64,000 bases of DNA from JAHRAW01 sp965249835 (GTDB taxonomy: Bacteria; Pseudomonadota; Gammaproteobacteria; Arenicellales; Poriferihabitantaceae). Below are positions 1 to 9,246 of the stretch, in pieces. Under the pieces are notes generated by a model. It saw nothing but the letters and a program-made list of their open reading frames with translations. It was not told where the DNA came from and searched no databases. Position 1 is the stretch's first letter, and the number at the start of each line of letters is the position of its first letter. A program made the position numbers and the translations under genes. The DNA lies in NCBI GenBank assembly GCA_965249835.1, contig CBDFMY010000003.1:682001-746000 (forward strand), given 5' to 3'.

Positions 1-798
1 GCCGGACCGTTGCTGCCCGGAACCGAACACATACCGCCGCCGACTCGCGGCCGTTGCCACTTCAACTGCACCGACCAAACTCATACCGGTTGCTCCGATT
101 ATCTCGATTATGTGCTGGCGATGCAGGGCGATGTCGCCGCGGTCATCGCCGAGCCCATGCGCTCGACCACGGTCGAGTTGCCGCCGCCGGGTTATTGGCA
201 ACGCGTGCGCGAGATTTGCGACCACCACGGCGCGTTGTTAATTTTTGACGAGATTCCGCTCGCATTGGGACGCACCGGCACGATGTTCGTGTGCGAGCAC
301 TTTGATGTGATGCCGGACATGCTGGTGGTCGGCAAAGGGCTGGGCGGCGGTGTGTTTCCGATGGCGGCGTTGCTGGCGACAAGCGAATTGGATGTCGTTG
401 CCGACCGCGCGCTTGGGCATTACACCCACGAAAAAAGTTCGGTTGGATGCGCCGCCGCGCTGGCTACCCTCGACTGTTTGCGTGATGACGGCTTGCTCAA
501 ATCAGCCACCGAACTCGGCGGCCATGCGCTGCGACGTCTTGGCGAAATGCAAAACCAGTATCCGCTCATTCACGAAGTGCGCGGGCTGGGGCTGCACATC
601 GGCGTGGAACTGCGCCGCAACGACCGCCCGGCCGCCGACGAAGCCGACGCTGTGTTGTATCACTCCCTGTCTCGCGGACTCAGTTACAAAGTGGGCGGCG
701 GCTGCGTGCTGACACTGTGCCCGCCGCTGACCATTACCCGCGATGAGTTGGATCTCGCACTTGATATTGTGGAAGCGGGAATTAAATCGGTTCATTAG
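1..798 (+). CDS. Class III PLP-dependent aminotransferase (5' end outside window)
   Basis: This is the C-terminal part of a fold-type I, class III PLP enzyme; the frame is open from base 1, so the true start lies upstream. The cofactor-binding segment LIFDEIP supplies the Asp that contacts the PLP ring nitrogen. VVGKGLGGG carries the Lys (codon at 334-336) expected to form the Schiff base. The end with GCVLTLCPPLTIT is typical of the 4-aminobutyrate/acetylornithine aminotransferase superfamily. The substrate cannot be assigned; related proteins also act as ammonia-lyases or racemases. It converges on the phosphoribosyltransferase gene that follows on the other strand. Confidence 0.85.
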   Translation, partial: AGPLLPGTEHIPPPTRGRCHFNCTDQTHTGCSDYLDYVLAMQGDVAAVIAEPMRSTTVELPPPGYWQRVREICDHHGALLIFDEIPLALGRTGTMFVCEHFDVMPDMLVVGKGLGGGVFPMAALLATSELDVVADRALGHYTHEKSSVGCAAALATLDCLRDDGLLKSATELGGHALRRLGEMQNQYPLIHEVRGLGLHIGVELRRNDRPAADEADAVLYHSLSRGLSYKVGGGCVLTLCPPLTITRDELDLALDIVEAGIKSVH

Positions 799-815
799 TC
801 GCGGCACCACCGAAA

Positions 816-1568
816 TTAAACCGCCGGCAAGTCATATACTCTCGGCAAATAATAGTTAACTTCGGCTTCGGTGTAGCCGATTAATTCCACCAAGCGGCGG
901 CGACATTCATCTTGTGACGCGCCGCGTACTTTCCACAAAGGCACTCGTTTCATCAGCGTCTCGACGCGCTCGCGTGGAGTGATAATCCAAGTATGTTGCG
1001 GCGTTTCGCCGAAATAAAAATCCGCACCGCTGACTTGCATGGCTTTGGGCTTCATATACATCGACAGATTCAACACTTTGCGCGCGCCACTGTCGCGAAT
1101 GTAGCGCGCGAGAAATTTCATGGTGCCGCCTTCGTCGCCGAGATCGTCGATCACCAGCACGGTGCGGCGGCTGACCGGAATCGATATGCCGTGTTTCACC
1201 AGCGGATTTTCATAACGCTCGCCGGGTCCCTTGTATAACGACAGACCGATGGTTCCGAATTCAATGCGCGGAATGTTCTCTCGTCTCCCTTCCACCAGAT
1301 GGTCATACAAAATGACGCCGGGCAGTAGTCCGCCCATGGTTACCATCAGTGCTCTGGTAATCTGATCCGAACTACCGACATGTTGCAGTTGGTAGGCGTG
1401 AACCTGTCGGGCGAGATCAAAATACGCCACCGCCACCACCGCATCGGGCACCAACAGAAAACTTAATTCATCATCCGGCACCACTACGCCTTCGGGTCGA
1501 CGCCAGAATTCCAGATCAATGGTGCGCGCAGCATCGGTTACGCGGTCGCTGCGGTGGTTTTGATTCAT
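816..1568 (-). CDS. Phosphoribosyltransferase-like protein
   Basis: A 250-residue protein with a type I PRTase signature near residues 136-150 (TVLVIDDLGDEGGTM), where the two Asp and the Gly-Gly-Thr stretch would hold the ribose phosphate of PRPP or a nucleotide. It resembles xanthine/hypoxanthine PRTases but has long N- and C-terminal extensions, so the substrate is open; a regulatory PRTase fold is also possible. It starts 33 bp after the aldolase gene on the same strand and is probably cotranscribed with it and perhaps with ilvD. Confidence 0.7.
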   Translation of the reverse strand: MNQNHRSDRVTDAARTIDLEFWRRPEGVVVPDDELSFLLVPDAVVAVAYFDLARQVHAYQLQHVGSSDQITRALMVTMGGLLPGVILYDHLVEGRRENIPRIEFGTIGLSLYKGPGERYENPLVKHGISIPVSRRTVLVIDDLGDEGGTMKFLARYIRDSGARKVLNLSMYMKPKAMQVSGADFYFGETPQHTWIITPRERVETLMKRVPLWKVRGASQDECRRRLVELIGYTEAEVNYYLPRVYDLPAV

Positions 1569-1601
1569 GTTGGTTTCGGGACGTAGCCAGTCCCCGGCCC
1601 A

Positions 1602-2384
1602 TTATTCGCGATAGGAATGATCTTCGCGATCCAACTTGCGAAGCAGCGCTTGCCACGAACGCGTTACAAAATCTTCAAACTCGGCGGAGGACGGGTCGCC
1701 ATATGCCGCCACTTGCGCGAGTACATCGTCATCGGGCGTAATAGTTTTCGCGCCCGATGCCAGCACATCAACCTGCACTTTGCATGCGTTCTCCAACGTG
1801 TAGAGAAAATAAAACGCCTCGGCGATGTTGCGACCGGCCGACAACAAACCGTGGTTATGCATAATCATCAACCACTGGTCGCCGAGGTCATGACCGATGC
1901 GGCGACATTCGTCTTCATTGTCGGTGGCGATGGCGTATTCGTGATAACACACTAACTCGCGCACTTCGTTTGCCTGTTGCGTTAGCGGCAACAACCCGCA
2001 CTGCATGCCAGAGACCGCCATGCCGGCACGCGTATGGCTGTGCAACACCGCGTTGACATCCGCACGAGATTTCAAAACCGCAGTGTGAATGGCGTGACCG
2101 GCGGCGTTATACGGATAATCCCCGGCGATAACGTTACCGTCAAAATCCACCTTGAGCAGATTTGATGCGGTTATTTCTTCGAACAACATTCCGTACGGGT
2201 TGATCAAATATTGGTCGGCGTGTCCCGGAACTCGCGCGCTCAAATGCGTGAAGATGAGGTCGGTCCAACCGAACCGAACGAACAGCCGGTAACAAGCCGC
2301 CAAATCCCGACGCACTTGCCATTCGCTTTCTTTGATGGACTCCGCGCTGATGGAATCCGGGATGAATTCGGAAGCAATTGCCAT
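1602..2384 (-). CDS. Class II aldolase/adducin family protein
   Basis: A 260-residue protein of the class II aldolase/adducin fold. The zinc-site HxH is seen as LHSHTRAG at about residues 114-121, and a third His lies in MHNHGLL near residue 175. Family members cleave or epimerise sugar phosphates (fuculose-, ribulose-phosphate), but several are decarboxylases or have no known substrate, so no reaction is assigned. A G-rich Shine-Dalgarno-like run (GGGGGAAA) precedes the ATG. It lies between ilvD and the PRTase gene, all transcribed leftward. Confidence 0.8.
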   Translation of the reverse strand: MAIASEFIPDSISAESIKESEWQVRRDLAACYRLFVRFGWTDLIFTHLSARVPGHADQYLINPYGMLFEEITASNLLKVDFDGNVIAGDYPYNAAGHAIHTAVLKSRADVNAVLHSHTRAGMAVSGMQCGLLPLTQQANEVRELVCYHEYAIATDNEDECRRIGHDLGDQWLMIMHNHGLLSAGRNIAEAFYFLYTLENACKVQVDVLASGAKTITPDDDVLAQVAAYGDPSSAEFEDFVTRSWQALLRKLDREDHSYRE

Positions 2385-2486
2385 AGTCGATTTCCCCCTG
2401 TCAATGTTCTCTGGTCAATTTCTGTTATTGTCAAACCCGATGGTTGCGGAAGTCAAGCCAACGCAATCGGCACGCGAACATTTTAT

Positions 2487-4211
2487 TCACCCGCCATCGG
2501 TAACCGCGCCCGCGGATGCCGAGCCCACCAGGCGCGCATACTTTGCCAGCACTCCGCGTTTGTATTTCGGTTGCGGCAACTTCCACGACTTCGCGCGTCT
2601 GCGCAATTCGGCATCGCTGACATCGACATTCACTTCGCGTTTTGACGCGTCAATGGTAATGGTATCGCCGTTTTTGAGCAATGCGATAGGCCCGCCGACG
2701 GCCGCTTCCGGCGTTACATGGCCGACCACGAATCCGTGCGAGCCGCCGGAGAAACGGCCATCGGTAAGGAACGCCACTTCCTGCCCCAGCCCTTTGCCCA
2801 TAATCGCCGAAGTCGGCGACAACATCTCGCGCATACCGGGACCCCCCTTGGGACCCTCATAACGAACCACGATTACATCGCCGGCTTGAACCGTGCCGTC
2901 GAGAATTTTTTTCAACGCTTGCTCTTCCGAAGCGAATATCCGCGCCCGCCCAACAAAGCGCGTCCCTTCCTTGCCGGAAATTTTTGCCACCGCGCCTTCG
3001 GGAGCGAGGTTGCCGTATAACACAACCAGATGGCTGGTTTTTTTGATCGGCGCATTCAATGCACGCACGATGTCCTGACCTTTGGGATACGGTTTGACCC
3101 CGGCCAGGTTTTGTGCCAGCGTGCGACCGGTCACGGTCAGACATTCGCCATGCAACAAGCCGGCACCGAGCAACATTTTCATCAATGGCCTGAGGCCGCC
3201 GATTTCGATCAACTCCGACATCATCGCCCGACCGCTGGGACGCAAATCGGCAAGCACCGGCACGCGCTTGCCGATGCGCGTGAAGTCATCTAATTTAAGA
3301 TTAACGCCGATGGCTTGCGCCATGGCAAGCAAATGCAACACCGCGTTGGTGGAACCGCCGAGAGCGATGACAATAGTGATAGCGTTTTCAAATGCTTTTT
3401 TGCTCATGATGTCGCTGGGCCGAATGTTCTCGCGCAACAACCGCATCGCCGCCCGACCCGCTTCAAAGCAATCTTTGGTTTTGTCATCGGATACCGCCGC
3501 CTGCGCGGAACTGTCGGGCAAACTCATGCCCAACGCCTCAATGGCCGAGGCCATGGTGTTGGCGGTATACATTCCGCTGCACGAGCCGGGCCCCGGAATC
3601 GCGGCGCGTTCAATGTCGTCGAGTTCCTTGCGGCTGATTTTCTTTTGCGCGTGCGCACCGACCGCTTCAAACACGGTAACGATGTCGATGTTCTGACCCT
3701 TGTGGCGACCGGGCAAAATGGTGCCGCCATAGACAAAAACCGCAGGCCGGTTGAGGCGCGCCATGCCAATCAAGCAACCCGGCATATTTTTATCGCAACC
3801 GCCGATGGCAACCAGCGCATCAAACCCCTGACAGGCGGCGACCGCCTCGATGGAATCGGCGATGATCTCCCGCGATACCAAAGAATACTTCATGCCCTCG
3901 GTGCCCATGGAAATGCCGTCCGACACGGTGATGGTGTTGAACACCACCGCCTTGCCACGCGCCGCGTTGGCACCTTCGGCGGCCCGGTGCGCGAGTCGGT
4001 CGATGTGCATATTGCACGGCGTAACCTGACTCCAGGTCGAAGCGATGCCAATTTGCGGTTTTCTAAAATCACTGTCATTAAAACCCACCGCACGCAACAT
4101 CGAACGACTGGGCGCACGCTCGGTTCCGTCCACCACCTGCGCCGAGAAATTTCGAATATTAGTAGCCACTTTATTTCGGGTTTTCGTGGTGCTGGATTTT
4201 TTGCTGGACAT
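2487..4211 (-). CDS. ilvD: Dihydroxy-acid dehydratase
   Basis: This enzyme dehydrates 2,3-dihydroxy-isovalerate and 2,3-dihydroxy-3-methylvalerate in branched-chain amino acid synthesis. The 574-residue product has three Cys that fit the iron-sulfur ligands: C66 (TPCNMH), C139 (GGCDKNMPGC) and C211 (GPGSCSGMY). The open frame extends upstream to 4334, but that part is low-complexity and carries palindromic repeats, so the ATG of MSSKKSS at 4211 was chosen; it gives the usual family length. No strong ribosome site is visible. Confidence 0.95.
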   Translation of the reverse strand: MSSKKSSTTKTRNKVATNIRNFSAQVVDGTERAPSRSMLRAVGFNDSDFRKPQIGIASTWSQVTPCNMHIDRLAHRAAEGANAARGKAVVFNTITVSDGISMGTEGMKYSLVSREIIADSIEAVAACQGFDALVAIGGCDKNMPGCLIGMARLNRPAVFVYGGTILPGRHKGQNIDIVTVFEAVGAHAQKKISRKELDDIERAAIPGPGSCSGMYTANTMASAIEALGMSLPDSSAQAAVSDDKTKDCFEAGRAAMRLLRENIRPSDIMSKKAFENAITIVIALGGSTNAVLHLLAMAQAIGVNLKLDDFTRIGKRVPVLADLRPSGRAMMSELIEIGGLRPLMKMLLGAGLLHGECLTVTGRTLAQNLAGVKPYPKGQDIVRALNAPIKKTSHLVVLYGNLAPEGAVAKISGKEGTRFVGRARIFASEEQALKKILDGTVQAGDVIVVRYEGPKGGPGMREMLSPTSAIMGKGLGQEVAFLTDGRFSGGSHGFVVGHVTPEAAVGGPIALLKNGDTITIDASKREVNVDVSDAELRRRAKSWKLPQPKYKRGVLAKYARLVGSASAGAVTDGG

Positions 4212-4930
4212 GGTGGAATTGCGAGTGAATGGAGTGTGGTAGTTCGGGTGGAGAATACCAGAATTTTCGGGGTGGGGACGGCGGCTAACGCCGAACCCTT
4301 TAGTATTATCGCGGCTACGCCGCAAATGAGTCACGCTTCGCGTGACAAAAAACCGGCGGCTTCGCCGCCGACATGATAGCGGCTAACGCCGCTTAGTTTT
4401 TTAACTGGATTCCCGCTTCGCTCCATTTATTCGTCACATCCGCCTACGGCGGAAATGACGAAACAGGAGCGGCGAGAATGACGAATGAAAGGGCAATAGT
4501 AAATTGAAAAGACAAAGGCGCGTTGAGACGCCAAAGCACATTGAGAAAAAAAGTCCAGCGTTAGCCGGGCTTTTTCTCGGTTACTTTGGCATCTCAAAGA
4601 AAACCACACCTCCCGATTCACTATTACCTACCATTCGTCATTCTCGCCGGTAGGCGGGAATCCTAAAGTGGCGGCGTTAGCCGCCCGGTGCGTCACGCTT
4701 GCGTAATGATACTAATAGTCCAGCATACCAGGCTTTTTTCTCGTTTGCCTTTAGTCTTCTCAAAAAAATCATTACCGCCCGATTCACCATTGCCTTTCAT
4801 TCGTCATTGCCGGGCAATCCAGTTATAAACTCAGCGGCGTTAGCCGCTATCATTATGCTGTCTTCCTTTTTTCGTCATGCCACGAATCCAGAATGTTTCC
4901 GGCATTATTCAACTTCAAGCGTCATTGTTA
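4212..4930. repeat. Repeat-rich intergenic spacer with short perfect palindromes
   Basis: No gene is supported here. The spacer holds palindromes GTCACGCTTCGCGTGAC (4330-4346), GGCGGCTTCGCCGCC (4355-4369), AGCGGCTAACGCCGCT (4378-4393) and AGCGGCGTTAGCCGCT (4833-4848), with a related GCGGCGTTAGCCGC at 4671-4684. The same words recur in other spacers (9.5, 17.8, 21.1 and 49.7 kb). They could fold as hairpins, act as bidirectional terminators, or be REP-like dispersed elements. Confidence 0.75.
4632..4718 (+). repeat. 87-bp dispersed repeat, copy 1
   Basis: The 87 bases from CATTCGTCATTCTCGCCGG to AATGATACTAATAG reappear without gaps at 17275-17361, with five differences counted by eye. The central part is a GCGGCGTTAGCCGC palindrome in this copy, changed to GCGGCGCAAGCCGC in the other. 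There is no coding potential. Confidence 0.85.
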
Positions 4931-7900
4931 TTAACATTCACTTTCTCGAATATTTATTTTCCAACGAGATGGGTTTGCTTTGCGGGCACCAGGATTTTCA
5001 ATCCTAATTTGTTTCGGATTATCAGGGCAATCGTATAAAACATAAAGCCAAAACTTGTCTGCGAAATTGTTTGCAAATTCCATTTGCGATGCCGACAACT
5101 CTACATCACCGGGACACTTTGTGGTTGAGAACGATTTCAACTCGATTAAAATCGTCTCACCATTTTGATTGATTAATTTAAAATCATATCCGCGATTATT
5201 CAGATTCTCGTTCATCCATTTTATGCGGTCACCGTATTCCCGCTTCAAAAAATTCAGGAATTTCTGTTCGGCTTGAAGACCTTTTTTGCCGGATTGATGT
5301 GCAACAACAGCATCGTCCGAGCCCATGCCAATGCCAGAAATTGCGCTATGGGAAACGCCAACTCGCGTCAACGACACTGGCGACCGTGATTTTTTCCTGG
5401 GACTTGGTAACACCCCTGATTGGATTTCTCCGAACGGCGGGAGAGTGGGTGTTTCCGCACTGTCTTCTTTTTGCGCCAACTTCTCTTTTAGTTGATGATT
5501 CTCTTCCTTCAGTTGATTGATTTCTTCATCCTTTTGATGGTCCTGTTCCTCCAGTTCAGTTACTTTGTTTTTAAAAAATTCAACATCATCATATTTTAGT
5601 CCGACAATTTTTGCGAGCGATCTCCTCTCTTCATCTCCAGTAACTTTACCGTATTCGGGATGAACATCTCCCAACGCATACTTCTCGATTTGATCAACTG
5701 GAATGTGTTTTTCGTTTTGCGTATACATCCACGAATATTTACCAAATATTTGCCGCAGATCGTTTTTTGTATGATCATTGATATTCGGAATTTCTTTTTG
5801 CAGCAAACGCCAAATGGAAAGAGAACATTGAAATCCATCATTCCCTTCGGAGTTGTCAATGCGCGAGAGCGCAAACTCCAGAGCAGGAGAATAATTATTG
5901 ATGAACTGGAAGTTTTCTTTCACTCCAAAATGAGAAAATATCTCCCGCCAGCCGTCAGTCACACTATCAGTAGTCTGTAGCCATTCTTCGTAAAAATCCT
6001 CATCGACAAAAAACGCATCTGAGTAATCGTCAAAGAATCGGGCGATATCTTGTTCGTGAAAATAGGATTTATTAACCGCATGGAAACAGCGGGTTCCGTC
6101 TCCGCTTATGCTTTTGACAAACGGACAGTTGGCTAAAACATCCTTTACCGAATCCGGTTTATCGTTGGCAACCCGCAAGATTTTTAGCATATCTTTGATA
6201 TGCTGCTTATCCGATATCGAGGCGTTGTCTGCGTAAGTACTCAATATTTTTCGCACTTCAGCAATATCATCCGGGACAGTCAATTTCAGTGTGTCTTTCA
6301 GAAATTTTTTAGCCAAATCATCATCCAGCAGACACGGTTTCACCGTGGAAAATCGGGAGTCATCCTTTCCTGACGGCAGATAAACTTGTGGGCGATTTTC
6401 GCTGTCAAATGCCGACAGATGCTCACCATTCACCAGCCGAATAATTGGCAAACTCCTTAACCGCGTTAACCTGGCTTTTACTTTTTGTTGATGATTATAG
6501 CGCCTTTTCCCAGATTCCCTCGTGGAATATTTATCAAAATCAATACGTAATCCGCGATAAAAAGTCTTTATATTAATATCATCCAATCGCTTAAGAAAAT
6601 CATTTTCCACATCATCTTCCAGATCAGAAATCCTGTAAGTCGGTATTTTTAAAATCTTTCGAGCATCTTCGCCAATATCGCCCTTCAACCACGAAAACCG
6701 ATTTTGATATTTCTCTTTGTTGCTCGCTTTGACCACCATGGTAGCGTCCATAATTTTGGGAATATATTGGTCGGTAAAAATGACTTCCTTGGCGGTGCAA
6801 AAGCGGTTGTCTGTTGCGGGCAAAAGACGGTCAGACAAAAACTTGTTTGTTAAGGAAGATTTGATTTTGGAATAAACCTCATGCTCATCATCCGACCATG
6901 GGAGGACATTTTTTATAAAATTTGAGGTCAACATTTCTCGGTCGCGCAAAATCGGCAAAGTATCGGCAACAATCTGTGTTGCGGCATCGGTTAGCATCTC
7001 ATTTTCGCGGTCGGAAAAATCACATTTTTCGCGGTCTGGGGTGGTTCTATATGGGACATGCAGCAAAAAAGCCAATCCTAGTTTCTCCTTTTCCAGCGGA
7101 AAGTAAACGGATAGCGGGGTTTTGGTTTCTGTCTTGGTTATTTTTCCGTTATGTGATTTATAAGCCACACTCAAAGAATGCTTTCTTCCTGCAATAATCT
7201 CTTCGCGGGAGAATATCAAATAGGTGTGTAGCGAAGAATTGTTGTTGTTGTGATAAAAATTTACCTCATCAAGACGGATGCCATTGTTGTAATTGCTTAG
7301 ATGTTTTTCCTCTTTCCCACATAACCCGGATTCTTCGCCAATCGTCCATTCCACCCGCTTAATATTTTTCAAAAACAGCAACTGCTGCGCGTCAAGTGAT
7401 TTTATTGTTTGGATTGTTTTTTCACGTAATTTTTCTCCCTTTTTAAGGCGCAAAATAATTTCGGTAGAATTTTGTGATTCCCCGATTATCCGGTGTGGGA
7501 CAAACATATCTTTTAGTTTAAAGTGAAAATTACCCGAGTGAATAATCGGCTCTTCAGCCACAGCAAAAACCGATTTAAATCCCACTCCGAATTTTCCTAT
7601 GGTATTTCTATCCTCTGCTTTAGTCGAATTTCCCGCTGTGGTAATACTCCAGATATCCCTACGACTAAACACCCTGCCATCGTGCCTTACGCTTAACACA
7701 TTATCTGACAGAGAAAAACAGACTTGCTCCGCCTGCGCATCCTCGGCGTTTTGTAATAGTTCAAAAATAAAATGCGCTTTATCGGTGTATTGTTCACTCA
7801 GATAAGAAGCACTGAAATCACGACTCTTGAAGTTCTCGACGAATTCTTTTCGGTCGTCTCGCATCGCGTCCAAAAAAGCACCGTCATCTTTGGGTTCGTG

Positions 7901-7954
7901 CTTCTTGATAAATTTTTCACCAGCGGAATCTTTGTTAGTGTTTTTAGTGACCAT
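4931..7954 (-). CDS. Sacsin/NO VEIN-type ATPase with C-terminal DUF3883 nuclease-like domain
   Basis: A 1007-residue protein. Near residues 65-132 it has the GHKL/HSP90-type ATP fold as in sacsin: N-box ELLQNAEDA, G1-like VRHDGRVF, G2 IGKFGVGFKSVF. A coiled coil follows at about 800-840 (ELEEQDHQKDEEINQLKEEN). The last ~115 residues match DUF3883, with a possible PD-(D/E)xK-like core GYDF...ILIELKS (about D927, E941, K943) and SQMEFANNF. Plant NO VEIN and many uncharacterised bacterial proteins share this layout; the bacterial ones are often found near defence genes. The gene is AT-rich compared with ilvD and dapE and stands alone. GTG at 7963 is an alternative start. ATP-gated nucleic-acid cleavage is inference. 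Confidence 0.85.
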   Translation of the reverse strand: MVTKNTNKDSAGEKFIKKHEPKDDGAFLDAMRDDRKEFVENFKSRDFSASYLSEQYTDKAHFIFELLQNAEDAQAEQVCFSLSDNVLSVRHDGRVFSRRDIWSITTAGNSTKAEDRNTIGKFGVGFKSVFAVAEEPIIHSGNFHFKLKDMFVPHRIIGESQNSTEIILRLKKGEKLREKTIQTIKSLDAQQLLFLKNIKRVEWTIGEESGLCGKEEKHLSNYNNGIRLDEVNFYHNNNNSSLHTYLIFSREEIIAGRKHSLSVAYKSHNGKITKTETKTPLSVYFPLEKEKLGLAFLLHVPYRTTPDREKCDFSDRENEMLTDAATQIVADTLPILRDREMLTSNFIKNVLPWSDDEHEVYSKIKSSLTNKFLSDRLLPATDNRFCTAKEVIFTDQYIPKIMDATMVVKASNKEKYQNRFSWLKGDIGEDARKILKIPTYRISDLEDDVENDFLKRLDDINIKTFYRGLRIDFDKYSTRESGKRRYNHQQKVKARLTRLRSLPIIRLVNGEHLSAFDSENRPQVYLPSGKDDSRFSTVKPCLLDDDLAKKFLKDTLKLTVPDDIAEVRKILSTYADNASISDKQHIKDMLKILRVANDKPDSVKDVLANCPFVKSISGDGTRCFHAVNKSYFHEQDIARFFDDYSDAFFVDEDFYEEWLQTTDSVTDGWREIFSHFGVKENFQFINNYSPALEFALSRIDNSEGNDGFQCSLSIWRLLQKEIPNINDHTKNDLRQIFGKYSWMYTQNEKHIPVDQIEKYALGDVHPEYGKVTGDEERRSLAKIVGLKYDDVEFFKNKVTELEEQDHQKDEEINQLKEENHQLKEKLAQKEDSAETPTLPPFGEIQSGVLPSPRKKSRSPVSLTRVGVSHSAISGIGMGSDDAVVAHQSGKKGLQAEQKFLNFLKREYGDRIKWMNENLNNRGYDFKLINQNGETILIELKSFSTTKCPGDVELSASQMEFANNFADKFWLYVLYDCPDNPKQIRIENPGARKANPSRWKINIRESEC

Positions 7955-8086
7955 TTCGTACACTCAGGATATTTGTGGATTGCGTATCTGCCAAATGGTA
8001 ACATCGCCCACCCAGTGTTTTGCGAAAAACCAAAACAATTTTTAATGTGATTCGTATAACTCAATTGCCACCATCCGACATCGTAT

Positions 8087-9223
8087 ATGCCATCCAACAA
8101 ATTATCCCCCACCGTCTCGCTTGCGCGGGAGTTGATTCGCCGGGAATCGGTAACGCCGGCCGATGCCGGTTGTCAGGAATTGCTCGGCGCGCGCCTTGAG
8201 GAGATCGGCTTTACTTGCGAGGCGATGAACTTTGCGGATGTGTCCAACTTGTGGGCGACTCGCGGCACCGGGCGGCCGTTGCTGGTGTTCGCCGGGCATA
8301 CCGATGTGGTTCCGACCGGGCCGCTTGAGCAGTGGAAATTTTCACCGTTTCAAGGCGAGGTGCAAGACGGCATGTTGCACGGTCGCGGCGCCGCCGATAT
8401 GAAAGGCAGCATCGCTTGTTTCGTTACCGCGTGCGAGCGTTTCATCGCCAATCATCCCGACCACGCCGGCGCCATTGGCTTGTTGATTACCAGCGACGAG
8501 GAGGGCGTGGCGCGCTGGGGCACCGGTGAAGTAATGAATGTCCTTGCCGAGCGCAAGCAGCCAATTGATATGTGCATAGTCGGCGAGCCGTCCGGCAAAC
8601 AGACGCTGGGCGACACCATCAAAGTCGGGCGGCGGGGATCGTGCGGCGCGAAGTTGCGCATCAAAGGCACTCAGGGACATATCGCCTACCCGGCCGACAA
8701 TCCCATTCACCGCGCCGCCGGGGTCATCAGCGAATTGTTGTCGGTGGAATGGGATCAGGGTAACGCGCACTTCCAGCCGACCAGTTTTCAACTCTCCAAC
8801 ATTCACGCCGGCACCGGTGCCGGCAATGTCGTTCCCGGCGAGGTGGAAATTGATTTCAACCTGCGCTATTCGCCGGAGATTACCGAGGCCGACATCCACG
8901 CACGAATTGAGGATGTGCTGGCGCGCCATCAATGTCAGTTTGAAATTCACTGGGAGCGGTTGTGCCTGCCATTTCAAACCACGCAGGGAAAATTCGTTGA
9001 TGCGGTGTCGGATTGCATTGAGGCGAGCACCGGACGCGCGCCGCTGCGCTCCACCGGCGGCGGCACTTCGGACGGCCGCTTCATCGCCCCGACCGGCGCC
9101 GAGGTCATCGAACTCGGTCCCTTGAATGACACCATCCATCAAATTGATGAACGCGTCTCCACCGCCGACCTCGATCAGTTGTCGGTCATTTATGAAGGTA
9201 TACTTGTGAAAATGCTCGCCTGA
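8087..9223 (+). CDS. dapE: Succinyl-diaminopimelate desuccinylase
   Basis: A cytoplasmic zinc hydrolase that removes succinate from N-succinyl-LL-diaminopimelate in lysine and peptidoglycan precursor synthesis. The 378 residues match the family length. Metal and catalytic positions are visible: AGHTDVVP (His), GRGAADMKG (Asp), TSDEEG (general base Glu and ligand), VGEPSG (Glu) and NDTIHQIDE (His). Note SDEEGVARWGTGE, a slightly unusual version of the conserved segment. The gene starts at ATG 8087, divergent from the ATPase gene, and ends at the repeat-rich spacer. Confidence 0.95.
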   Translation: MPSNKLSPTVSLARELIRRESVTPADAGCQELLGARLEEIGFTCEAMNFADVSNLWATRGTGRPLLVFAGHTDVVPTGPLEQWKFSPFQGEVQDGMLHGRGAADMKGSIACFVTACERFIANHPDHAGAIGLLITSDEEGVARWGTGEVMNVLAERKQPIDMCIVGEPSGKQTLGDTIKVGRRGSCGAKLRIKGTQGHIAYPADNPIHRAAGVISELLSVEWDQGNAHFQPTSFQLSNIHAGTGAGNVVPGEVEIDFNLRYSPEITEADIHARIEDVLARHQCQFEIHWERLCLPFQTTQGKFVDAVSDCIEASTGRAPLRSTGGGTSDGRFIAPTGAEVIELGPLNDTIHQIDERVSTADLDQLSVIYEGILVKMLA

Positions 9224-9246
9224 TGCCACGCTTGCCTTTTTGTCGC

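Noticed and set aside
3315..4376. A 353-codon plus-strand frame
   Set aside because: Antisense shadow of ilvD; it continues into palindromic spacer DNA.
4699..5007. A 102-codon plus-strand frame in the spacer
   Set aside because: It overlaps repeats and the 3' end of the ATPase gene and has no recognisable protein or ribosome site.
8342..9229. A 295-codon minus-strand frame
   Set aside because: Antisense to dapE, whose metal-site motifs are all present.
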